This document shows, piece by piece, positions 1 to 5,930 of a stretch of DNA of 8,434 nucleotides. The DNA is taken from assembly GCA_964443545.1 (NCBI GenBank), contig CAYUCV010000043.1:1-8434 (forward strand), given 5' to 3'. The stretch is from JBAZKV01 sp964443545 (lineage in GTDB: Bacteria; Margulisbacteria; WOR-1; JAKLHX01; JBAZKV01). The translations under genes and the position numbers were made by a program. The notes under the pieces were generated by a model. It was not told the origin of the DNA. It was given only the letters and a program-made list of their open reading frames with translations, and did not search any database. Positions within the stretch are counted from its first letter, which is position 1; each line of letters starts with the position of its first letter.

Positions 1-1
1 G

Positions 2-142
2 CATTTGCAATGGCGACCTAATTTAGTGTCCGTTTTTTCGGGGGAAGATCAATATCTCCAGACGGGTGAGGAAGAATTTAGTGGAATTATTAACAATGAT
101 ATGTTGCCATTCCGTTTTGGCACGGTTCTGCTGGACATCTGA
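2..142 (+). CDS. 3' end of an unidentified + strand gene (partial)
   Basis: The second forward frame is open from the window edge to a TGA at 140-142, giving 46 residues with no start, so this would be the C-terminus of a gene that begins outside the window. The residues have a protein-like mix: an early WRPN, an acidic GEEEF stretch and a hydrophobic FRFGTVLLDI tail. I do not recognise the family. Forty-six open codons can occur by chance, and there is no homology or ribosome binding site to lean on, so the call is tentative. If real, the gene converges on the minus-strand cluster ending at 255, leaving 112 nt between the two stops. Confidence 0.4.
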   Translation, partial: HLQWRPNLVSVFSGEDQYLQTGEEEFSGIINNDMLPFRFGTVLLDI

Positions 143-254
143 AGTTAACATATTCCTTTAATTAGAGGGCCGCACTCCGGCGTCTGATGCAGTCAATAGT
201 GCAAGGATACCTGAGATTGTGGTGAGCAGGAGAAGTTAGAGCCTGTATTCTATA
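143..254. other. intergenic spacer, nothing identified
   Basis: This 112-nt stretch lies between the probable + strand gene end and the stop of the last minus-strand cluster gene. I see no convincing rho-independent terminator: the GCCG-cactc-CGGC hairpin near 169-181 has only 4 bp and no T-run beside it. A 26-codon open stretch without a start lies on the minus strand at 158-235. No tRNA or repeat is evident. Confidence 0.5.
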
Positions 255-449
255 TTAAACCGTCTTTTCTCTGAACAATTTCCGCTTGGCCTTAAAATCT
301 TTGCCTGTTATGGAATTTAAAAAATGATTTGCTTCTTCAAGCCATCTTAGCCGCAGGGCGATCGGCATTCTGGAAAATTCAATAAGCCGGCTGGAAGCAA
401 TCCTGAACCGGGAACCTCTGCGTTTATTTTTTTCGTTTCTTATTTTCAT
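255..449 (-). CDS. small basic partner protein of the nucleotidyltransferase
   Basis: This encodes 64 residues starting at the ATG at 447-449. That start is chosen over the in-frame ATG at 483-485 because AAGGAGG (453-459) lies directly before it, with a short 3-nt spacer, and the upstream ATG has no Shine-Dalgarno. The N-terminus is Lys/Arg-rich. The middle carries an RLIEFSRMP segment followed by LRLRWLEEANHFL. From memory, this WLEEAN-type motif occurs in small proteins encoded beside AbiEii/MNT-like nucleotidyltransferases, which suggests a toxin-antitoxin-like partner. The gene overlaps the 3' end of the nucleotidyltransferase by 26 nt and its ribosome binding site lies inside that gene, so translational coupling is likely. 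Which member would be toxin and which antitoxin cannot be told from sequence. Confidence 0.7.
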   Translation of the reverse strand: MKIRNEKNKRRGSRFRIASSRLIEFSRMPIALRLRWLEEANHFLNSITGKDFKAKRKLFREKTV

Positions 450-933
450 ATTCCTCCTTAAGTTCTTCCAGCATTTTAATATCATCCAGGTCCTGGCACC
501 TCGCCGACAGTTTCTTTAATGTGATCAGATCATCAAAAGAAATGATATTAATTGGGGTGTTTTCGGCCTTGACTACCTGTCTCCTTCTGTACGCTCTTGA
601 GAACGGGATAACTTCTTCCGCAAAAACATCAATAAGCTTATAATCCATCTTTGAATGGATGAACGAGAACACTTTCATGTTCTTATTTTTTATCCAATTC
701 TTTCGTATCCCGTCATCGGAAAAATCAGAAACTTTTACCGGTAATTTGGGTTTATAACCAAGGGCTTTTAGGGCGGCAAAAAAATTCAGCAGGTTCTTTT
801 TGTCAAAATCCACCATTATATCCAGATCAGAAGTAAAACGCACAAAACCGTGCAAAACAACGGCCAATCCCCCCACAACAAGATATCTGACTTTGAACTT
901 ATTTAAAATGTTGAATACTTCTTGATAATACAT
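424..933 (-). CDS. AbiEii/MNT-like nucleotidyltransferase
   Basis: A 169-aa protein of the minimal nucleotidyltransferase (DNA polymerase beta-like) superfamily. The signature is visible: GG at residues 21-22, then SDLDIMVD with the metal-binding pair D36 and D38, and a likely third carboxylate D102 in LIDVF. The C-terminal DLITLKKLSARCQDLDD segment (about 135-152) is the usual lysine/arginine/aspartate helix of AbiEii-type enzymes. Family members transfer nucleotides to RNA or protein targets, often in toxin-antitoxin or abortive-infection pairs; the substrate here is unknown. The tail is a run of Lys/Arg. The start follows GAGG about 7 nt upstream and lies only 15 nt after the metF stop, so it is probably cotranscribed with metVF. 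It overlaps the small partner gene. Confidence 0.85.
   Translation of the reverse strand: MYYQEVFNILNKFKVRYLVVGGLAVVLHGFVRFTSDLDIMVDFDKKNLLNFFAALKALGYKPKLPVKVSDFSDDGIRKNWIKNKNMKVFSFIHSKMDYKLIDVFAEEVIPFSRAYRRRQVVKAENTPINIISFDDLITLKKLSARCQDLDDIKMLEELKEEYENKKRKK
453..459 (-). promoter_or_regulatory. ribosome binding site of the small partner gene
   Basis: On the minus strand this reads AAGGAGG, three nt before the ATG at 449. It lies within the coding sequence of the nucleotidyltransferase (its KEEYE segment) and decides the start of the small partner gene. Confidence 0.7.
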
Positions 934-948
934 TGCTTATCCTCAATC

Positions 949-1809
949 CTATGATTTTGCAACTATCTCTTTGACGGCTTCAGCATCGTTCATCGTCATA
1001 AAGTGCACGCCGTCGCAATAAGGCTTGAGTTCTTTTATCGTCTCAACAGCTATTTGAATGCCTTCCTGCTTTGGATCTTTTGAATTTTGCATTCTATTGA
1101 GCACTTTGTCCCCTACTTTAACCCCGGGAACTTTTTCTTCCATGAATTTTGCCATTTCAAAGGTCCTGAGCGGAAATATTCCCAAAAGCAGCTTGGTCTT
1201 GAGACCTTTGATAGACTCCACAAACCTCTTGAAGATGTCCGCATCATAGATGACTTGCGTCTGGATGAATTCCGCGCCCGCAGCTATTTTTTTCTTCAAC
1301 TTCATTATCTGAAGGTCCATCTGCTCGCTGTTGGGGTTAACTGTTGCCCCCAGACAAAATGAAGGCGTACCTTTTAAAGGGGACCCGTTCAGGTCCTGTC
1401 CTTTTTCCATCTTTCCTATCAGATCCAGGAGCTGGACCGAATCCAGCTCGAACACGGGTTTTGCCAGGACCTTTCCGTTCTTTATGGGATAATCCCCTGT
1501 TATTGACAGGATGTTCTTTATGCCGAGCGCATAAGCGGCCAGGACATCGGAAGAAAGCCCCATGGAATTGCGGTCACGGCAGCACATTTGCAGTATAGAG
1601 TCTATGCCTTCGTGTATAAGTTTGTGGCACAGCACAATGGGGTTCATCCTCATGACGGCTCTCTGGTTGTCCGTAACATTGATAGCATCAACGATCCCCT
1701 TTAAGCTGACAGCTTTGCTTATTGCATCCTCTGCATCAACGCCTTTGGGAGGAAAGATCTCGGCGGTCAGGACAAATTTCTTTGAGGCCAAGGCTTTTTT
1801 GAAGGACAT
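949..1809 (-). CDS. metF: 5,10-methylenetetrahydrofolate reductase MetF
   Basis: A 286-aa TIM-barrel flavoprotein that reduces 5,10-methylene-THF to 5-methyl-THF. Seen in the sequence: the N-terminal TAEIFPPKG with E17, matching the catalytic glutamate of the family; AINVTDNQRA (42-51); CCRDRN followed by a segment ending SITGDYP; and the FIQTQVIYD strand. The length is near that of E. coli MetF (296 aa). The CRDRN form and the metV gene directly upstream match the MetVF-type reductase of acetogens and other Wood-Ljungdahl organisms, where MetF is the flavin subunit and MetV a Fe-S subunit. The ATG directly follows the metV TAA with no gap, and GGAG inside the metV tail serves as Shine-Dalgarno, so the two are translationally coupled. 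No Rnf- or Hdr-type electron partner is encoded nearby, so its electron donor is not visible here. Confidence 0.93.
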   Translation of the reverse strand: MSFKKALASKKFVLTAEIFPPKGVDAEDAISKAVSLKGIVDAINVTDNQRAVMRMNPIVLCHKLIHEGIDSILQMCCRDRNSMGLSSDVLAAYALGIKNILSITGDYPIKNGKVLAKPVFELDSVQLLDLIGKMEKGQDLNGSPLKGTPSFCLGATVNPNSEQMDLQIMKLKKKIAAGAEFIQTQVIYDADIFKRFVESIKGLKTKLLLGIFPLRTFEMAKFMEEKVPGVKVGDKVLNRMQNSKDPKQEGIQIAVETIKELKPYCDGVHFMTMNDAEAVKEIVAKS

Positions 1810-2451
1810 TTACTTCTCCGTCCTGTGGGGCCTAAGAGCCTTGGACCAGTCTTTGACAGGTTTAAAGTCGTTTATGTCCTCTACCCTGTTAAGCTGTTTT
1901 AGCCGCTCGTAAACAAGCGCCCAGGCGCAGTCATTTTTGGGATCGACCTCACATTTGCCCTGGGTTGAGCCGCCGCACGGGCCGTTCAAGGTGTTCTTGG
2001 GGCACCTGGTCAAAAGGCAGATGCCTCCGGTCCTGTCCAGCTGGCACTCCCCGCACACGGTACACATTTCATAAAATTTGCCGGCCCTTTCCGTTTTGGC
2101 CAGGAACAATGAGTTTAGCGCCGGAAAGACCGCCTTGCCTATTAGAGCTGCCACTGTCTGGACCCCCGCTCCGCAGGACATAACAAGAAAAGCATCCGCT
2201 TCATCAAGCTGTTTCTTATGGCCTGAGAACTCTTTGCGGCAGAGTCGCTCATCACATGTGGATTCAACTACGACAGTGCCTGAGATCTTTTTCCCGTCCT
2301 TTTTCAGTCTTTCCGCCATTTCCTTGACCTCTGCCTCTCCCCCTGTTTTATTGGAAGTAGCGCACAGGCCGCAGCCGGTAATAAAGACGCTTTTGGCGTC
2401 CTTTAACATCTCAAGTATTTCTTCGTATTTCTTTTGTTCAGTTACTATCAT
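1810..2451 (-). CDS. metV: MetV, Fe-S/zinc subunit of methylene-THF reductase
   Basis: A 213-aa cysteine-rich protein of the MTHFR C-terminal (MetV) family, partner of MetF in the MetVF reductase, thought to carry Fe-S and zinc sites that bring electrons to the MetF flavin. It has 13 cysteines in view: GCGLC (27, 30), C66, C71, C93, the MCTVCGEC cluster (130, 133, 136), C145, C150 and the family hallmark NGPCGG with C159, then C167 and C175. The reading frame can be extended to a GTG at 2464-2466, but the ATG at 2449-2451 is preferred because AAGGAGG (2457-2463) sits 5 nt before it. Spacing to lysS is 56 nt, filled by a palindromic repeat; the stop abuts the metF start. Confidence 0.92.
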   Translation of the reverse strand: MIVTEQKKYEEILEMLKDAKSVFITGCGLCATSNKTGGEAEVKEMAERLKKDGKKISGTVVVESTCDERLCRKEFSGHKKQLDEADAFLVMSCGAGVQTVAALIGKAVFPALNSLFLAKTERAGKFYEMCTVCGECQLDRTGGICLLTRCPKNTLNGPCGGSTQGKCEVDPKNDCAWALVYERLKQLNRVEDINDFKPVKDWSKALRPHRTEK

Positions 2452-2456
2452 CTTTT

Positions 2457-2463
2457 CCTCCTT
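2457..2463 (-). promoter_or_regulatory. ribosome binding site of metV
   Basis: On the minus strand this is AAGGAGG with a 5-nt spacer to the ATG at 2451. It lies at the edge of the palindromic repeat in the lysS-metV gap, and GAAGG (2460-2464) is complementary to CCTTC (2488-2492) in the opposite arm of that repeat. Confidence 0.75.
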
Positions 2464-2501
2464 CACCTCTCTCCCTCTGGGAGAGGGGAAGGGGGTGAGG
2501 G
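2461..2501 (-). repeat. GC-rich interspersed palindrome between lysS and metV
   Basis: The core is a perfect 7-bp inverted repeat, CTCTCCC (2469-2475) and GGGAGAG (2479-2485), with a 3-nt loop. Outer imperfect arms are CTTCACC (2461-2467) and GGTGAGG (2494-2500). The layout (CCTCACC, pyrimidine tract, CTCTCCC, loop, GGGAGAG, GGTGAAGG) resembles a REP-like short palindrome that I recall as common between genes in many bacterial genomes; I cannot search for other copies here. It has no T-tract, so it is not a standard terminator. In the transcript it could fold just ahead of the metV start. Confidence 0.65.
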
Positions 2502-2507
2502 TTCTAT

Positions 2508-3968
2508 TTATGCAACCGGTCTCATATGCGGGAACAAAAGAACTTCCCTTATCGAATGTGAATCTGTCATCAGCATGATCAGCCGGTCTATCCCGATACC
2601 AAGTCCTCCCGTGGGGGGCATTCCGTATTCAAGGGCCCTGACATAATCTTCGTCCATGGATTCGGTCTCTTCGTCCCCGGCTTTTTTTAGCTCCATCTGT
2701 TTTTCAAACCTCTGCTTCTGGTCTATTGGATCGTTCAATTCCGAAAAGGCGTTGGCCATTTCCATGCCCGCAACTATCACCTCAAACCTTTCTACCAGCT
2801 TTGGATCATTTCTCTTCTTCTTTGCCAGAGGAGAGGTCTCTATCGGATAGTCTGTTATGAATGTGGGCTGGATAAGATGCTGCTCGACAAACCTGTCGTA
2901 CAGCTCGTTTATGAGCTTGCCATGCCCCATTTTACCGGCGTCATCAACACCCCTGTCTTTTGCAAGCTTAACCAGCTCATCATGGCCCAGGTCTATGTTT
3001 ATTCCGGCAAACTGCATCAGAGCATCTTTTAAGGTTATTCTTTTCCATGGTTTTTTAAAATCTATCTTCAAACCCTTAAAGGTCACTTCTGTGGTGCCAA
3101 GCTCTTTTTTCACGGTCGTGCTGATCAGATCTTCTGTCAGGCCCATTATGTCATTGTAATCAGCGTAAGCCTGATAGATCTCCAGCATGGTGTATTCGGG
3201 ATTGTGTTTGAACGACATGCCCTCGTTCCTGAAGACCCTGCCAAGCTCAAATACTTTTTCAAAGCCTCCTACAATAAGCCTCTTAAGATAAAGCTCGGGG
3301 GCAATGCGAAGAAAGAGCGGCATGTCTAGCGCGTTGTGATGGGTCTTAAAAGGCTTGGCCGCGGCTCCTCCCTGGAGGACATGCAGTATGGGCGTTTCCA
3401 CTTCCAGAAATCCTTTATCCTCAAGAAACCTCCTGATGCCGGAGATCACCCTGCTCCTTAGAACAAAGATCTCCTTGACCTGTCTGTTAACAATAAGGTC
3501 GACATACCTCTGCCGGTACCGGAGTTCTGTATCCTGAAGGCCATGCCACTTTTCGGGGAGCGGGTGAACTGCCTTGGTAAGGAGAGTAAGTTCTTTTACC
3601 TTGACAGAGACCTCTCCGGTCTTGGTCTTGAAGATCCTGCCCTTTACGCCGATAAAGTCTCCCATATCGGTCTTTTCAAATACGGCGAACTGTTTCTCAC
3701 CCACATTATCAAGCCTTACATATATCTGTATCCTGCCGGCCTCATCCTGGATATGAGCAAACGCCGCTTTGCCGTGCCCGCGCCTGAGCACGATCCTGCC
3801 CGCAAGACTATATTCCTTTTCGCTCTCCTGATCTTTGTCCAGAGCGGCATATTTTGCCAGGAGCTGGGCAGAATCGATCTCTTTGTCATATGAATAAGCA
3901 AAGGGCTCTATGCCCTCGCTCCTCAGTTGTTCTATTTTTTCTCTTCTTACCTTAACTTCTTCCGCCAT
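2508..3968 (-). CDS. lysS: lysyl-tRNA synthetase, class II
   Basis: A 486-aa enzyme that charges tRNA-Lys with lysine in the cytoplasm. It has an N-terminal OB-fold anticodon-binding domain (about 55-130, with LAGRIVLRRGHGKAAF and GDFIGVKG), then the class II catalytic core. Motif 1 is near 175-195 (RRFLEDKGFLEVETPIL), motif 2 is FRNEGMSFKHNPEYTMLE (246-263), and motif 3 is GGLGIGIDRL (454-463), followed by SIREVLLFP. The TSPLAKK segment and the EMANAFSELNDP stretch are typical of LysRS. The length is normal for bacterial LysS, and the OB domain rules out the shorter EpmA/PoxA relatives. The start ATG is preceded by GGGGAG and lies inside the 3' end of coaX (17-nt overlap), so translational coupling is likely. 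Confidence 0.97.
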   Translation of the reverse strand: MAEEVKVRREKIEQLRSEGIEPFAYSYDKEIDSAQLLAKYAALDKDQESEKEYSLAGRIVLRRGHGKAAFAHIQDEAGRIQIYVRLDNVGEKQFAVFEKTDMGDFIGVKGRIFKTKTGEVSVKVKELTLLTKAVHPLPEKWHGLQDTELRYRQRYVDLIVNRQVKEIFVLRSRVISGIRRFLEDKGFLEVETPILHVLQGGAAAKPFKTHHNALDMPLFLRIAPELYLKRLIVGGFEKVFELGRVFRNEGMSFKHNPEYTMLEIYQAYADYNDIMGLTEDLISTTVKKELGTTEVTFKGLKIDFKKPWKRITLKDALMQFAGINIDLGHDELVKLAKDRGVDDAGKMGHGKLINELYDRFVEQHLIQPTFITDYPIETSPLAKKKRNDPKLVERFEVIVAGMEMANAFSELNDPIDQKQRFEKQMELKKAGDEETESMDEDYVRALEYGMPPTGGLGIGIDRLIMLMTDSHSIREVLLFPHMRPVA

Positions 3969-4713
3969 TTATCTCCCCTATCATTCTGAGCCCGATCAGC
4001 GTCAAATTTGGCTCTATTGTATCGATTATATCAGTTTTACCGGCTATTACACCAGCAAGACCGCCCGTAGCAATTACCTTTGCATTCTTCCCGAGTTTTT
4101 CCTTAAAGAGTCTGACCATCTTCTCGGTTATGCCAACATACCCCCAAAATATCCCGGATCGCATTGCCGAAACGGTGTCATCCCCTATTACTTTTTTGGG
4201 GAACTTCAGGTCTACCAGAGGAAGCTTTGCCGTCTTTTCATGCAGAGAGGACCTTGAAAGATTTACTCCCGGAGCGATCGCACCTCCAAGATATGCCCCG
4301 TTTTTATCGACCGCACAGAATGTTGTCGCAGTGCCAAAATCTATTACTATCAGCGGTTTGCCGAAAAGCTTTTGGGCGGCATAGACATTCACCAGCCTGT
4401 CGGCCCCGATCTCCTTAGGTTTTCTAAGTTTGATACCCATAAGTCTCTTGAAGGTGTCTGCATCAACAAAATACGGCCTAACCCCGAACAACTGCTTAAC
4501 AACTTTATTTATTTTATTGTCCCAAGAAGGCACCACGCTCGATATCACTGCCTTATCTATCCTGTATGTTTTAAATTTTGAATTTAGGATTTGTTTAGGA
4601 TTTAGAATTTTGGATTTAGAGTATGTCTCAAATCTTACTGTCTTGATCAGCTTTTCCCGCCTAAAGATCCCGGCAACTATATTGGTATTACCTATATCTA
4701 TAGCAAGCAGCAT
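3952..4713 (-). CDS. coaX: type III pantothenate kinase CoaX
   Basis: A 253-aa ASKHA-fold kinase that phosphorylates pantothenate, the first step of CoA synthesis. Visible landmarks are the phosphate-binding AIDIGNTN (4-11), AVISSVVP (55-62), the catalytic aspartate D105 in IGADRLVN, the cation-site D125 in IDFGTATT, GGAIAPG (143-149) and ATGGLAG (215-221). Length is near the usual 250-260. Odd point: residues about 31-48 are encoded by a heptamer repeat (4571-4621) and read as a low-complexity SKILN/ILNSKF stretch, where family members normally have a helix of the TADEYGVLL type. The core motifs remain intact, so function is probably retained. It is first in the minus-strand cluster. No Shine-Dalgarno precedes the ATG; a TATAAT lies 9 nt upstream, hinting at a leaderless transcript. 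Confidence 0.95.
   Translation of the reverse strand: MLLAIDIGNTNIVAGIFRREKLIKTVRFETYSKSKILNPKQILNSKFKTYRIDKAVISSVVPSWDNKINKVVKQLFGVRPYFVDADTFKRLMGIKLRKPKEIGADRLVNVYAAQKLFGKPLIVIDFGTATTFCAVDKNGAYLGGAIAPGVNLSRSSLHEKTAKLPLVDLKFPKKVIGDDTVSAMRSGIFWGYVGITEKMVRLFKEKLGKNAKVIATGGLAGVIAGKTDIIDTIEPNLTLIGLRMIGEINGGRS
4571..4621 (-). repeat. degenerate heptamer tandem repeat inside coaX
   Basis: On the + strand, near-identical 7-mers follow one another: TTTTGAA (4576), TTTAGGA (4583), a 4-nt TTTG break, TTTAGGA (4594), TTTAGAA (4601), TTTTGGA (4608) and TTTAGAG (4615). They are translated in frame as part of CoaX (residues about 31-48). The array is related in style, not in exact unit, to the AATTGG(G/A) array at 7918-7957. 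Confidence 0.8.
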
Positions 4714-4722
4714 TATTGAAAA

Positions 4723-4739
4723 ATTATAGCATTATTATA
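4723..4739 (-). promoter_or_regulatory. candidate promoter of the coaX cluster (two -10 boxes)
   Basis: The minus strand carries TATAAT at 4734-4739 and again at 4723-4728, the latter ending 9 nt before the coaX ATG. No good -35 hexamer is seen at the expected distance (CTTATA at 4746-4751 is the best for the inner box). The inner box would start transcription within a few bases of the ATG. Confidence 0.4.
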
Positions 4740-4792
4740 TCTGGCTATAAGCCTTTCTTCCCTCCTGAAATCCTCCGCCCATAATTGCGATG

Positions 4793-4814
4793 AATATATA
4801 AGAGAAGATATATT
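4793..4814 (+). promoter_or_regulatory. AT inverted repeat around the HD gene ribosome binding site
   Basis: AATATAT (4793-4799) and ATATATT (4808-4814) form a perfect 7-bp inverted repeat. The 8-nt loop AAGAGAAG holds the only Shine-Dalgarno-like sequence before the ATG at 4815. It could be a weak thermolabile hairpin, a protein operator, or chance in AT-rich DNA. A -10-like CATAAT lies upstream at 4780-4785. Confidence 0.35.
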
Positions 4815-5927
4815 ATGGCAAGAACAACCCTTATACCTCACGGCGACAGGACGAATATCTGGAGAACACAGATAGGGCTTGGCATAGGAAGCGAGAGGCT
4901 TTTGCATGTTAGGCAGACAGTAAGCAATTATCTGGCTCTAAGAAGCTGCGGGGGAGATCGTCTTTGGAATGCCATACTGCCTGAAAACAGAGCTTACGAG
5001 AGCAGAAAAACCTATCTTGACCTCATGTCATGGCTCTTTGACGAACACCGTGTGCTTGAAGGGCAGCAGCAAAGAGACCTTGAGGCCGGCATACGCCTGC
5101 ATGATATAGGCTACGCCCGCTCAACAGGAGCCGATCATCCCGAACAGGGCTATGAAGTGCTGAGGGACTCGGAGATACAAAAGAAACTGGGACTTTGTTC
5201 CGCATATAACATGGACACTGTCCTTGACATAGTCAGATATCACGGTTTATTCTCGGATGTTGGGTTTTTATACAGGCCCGATATGATCTCCTCATTCAAC
5301 CCTTCTACCAGGATATCCCTTGCAGTCATGGGCGCCCTGGATTCAACGGCAAAGCCATTAAGGGAAGGAGGTTTTCACAGCATGCTTTTTTCCAGGCTCC
5401 TGAGAAGATACCAAAAGCTGCTCGAAAACCCATCGATAACATTTGAGGAGAAGCTGCAGCAGCTTTTCGGCCCCATGAATTATGTCTGGCTTGAGGATAC
5501 CCATGCCGAAGCTCTTACTGCCGGGATCGAGGAGGAGGGACTCAAAGGGGAAAGCGGTTTTGAGGCCTTAGCCGGAAGGACCTACTTTCGCTGCTGGCCT
5601 CTGCTGAAAGACCTGATAACTCCGCAAATTGAATTCGCTTCCTCATTTTATACTCCGGTGGACCCGTCCCATATTGCGCATCTGGTTTCATTTTTGATGG
5701 TGATGGCCCGTCTTCTGGGAAAAGCCGCTCCCCCAAATGATGTCATGGTGGATACCGCATTCAATTATTTTGATTTTTCTTTAAGGCCTTCCTATCTTGC
5801 TTCCTTAAGAAATGATCTTTCCGACCCTGCCGCGGGACTAAGCCAGGTAGATGACGGGACCTTCATATTCGGGGGCCAGAGAATTAGCTTTGTAGGCAAT
5901 CAAATACTGCTGGACTATTCGCAATAG
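4815..5927 (+). CDS. HD-domain protein, putative metal-dependent phosphohydrolase
   Basis: A 370-aa protein with the metal ligands of an HD domain: RLLHVRQ (H31, in the usual R..H...V context), LHDIGYAR (H96-D97), DHPEQGYEVL (H108), VRYHGL (H143) and ALDSTAK (D176). The HP.QGYEVL and YHG elements resemble HD-GYP-like and related hydrolases acting on phosphodiesters or nucleotides, but the GYP signature itself is not evident. The gap between H31 and H96 is longer than usual, suggesting an insertion. Residues 180-370 match no domain I recognise. No signal peptide or membrane segment is clear, so it is probably cytoplasmic. It is a lone + strand gene divergent from coaX, preceded by AGAGAAG about 7 nt upstream, and ends 3 nt from the rluD stop. 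Substrate unknown. Confidence 0.8.
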   Translation: MARTTLIPHGDRTNIWRTQIGLGIGSERLLHVRQTVSNYLALRSCGGDRLWNAILPENRAYESRKTYLDLMSWLFDEHRVLEGQQQRDLEAGIRLHDIGYARSTGADHPEQGYEVLRDSEIQKKLGLCSAYNMDTVLDIVRYHGLFSDVGFLYRPDMISSFNPSTRISLAVMGALDSTAKPLREGGFHSMLFSRLLRRYQKLLENPSITFEEKLQQLFGPMNYVWLEDTHAEALTAGIEEEGLKGESGFEALAGRTYFRCWPLLKDLITPQIEFASSFYTPVDPSHIAHLVSFLMVMARLLGKAAPPNDVMVDTAFNYFDFSLRPSYLASLRNDLSDPAAGLSQVDDGTFIFGGQRISFVGNQILLDYSQ

Positions 5928-5930
5928 ACC

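Noticed and set aside
158..235. A 26-codon minus-strand stretch with a hydrophobic LLLLTTISGILALL run that looks like a signal or membrane segment
   Set aside because: It is bounded by stops on both sides and has no ATG or ribosome site. It may be a decayed gene fragment, but nothing more supports it.
144..241. GTTAACA and GTTAGAG motifs suggesting an integron attC site
   Set aside because: The spacing and the paired inner and outer boxes of attC are missing, and there is no cassette-like gene arrangement.
2464..2466. GTG as the start of MetV
   Set aside because: It overlaps the AAGGAGG that serves the downstream ATG at 2449-2451 and lacks its own ribosome site.
2461..2501. Palindrome after lysS as a rho-independent terminator
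   Set aside because: There is no T-tract following the stem on the minus strand, and metV follows immediately with a good Shine-Dalgarno.
2508..3968. EpmA/PoxA-type lysyl transferase in place of LysS
   Set aside because: An intact N-terminal OB-fold domain and a 486-aa length identify true lysyl-tRNA synthetase.
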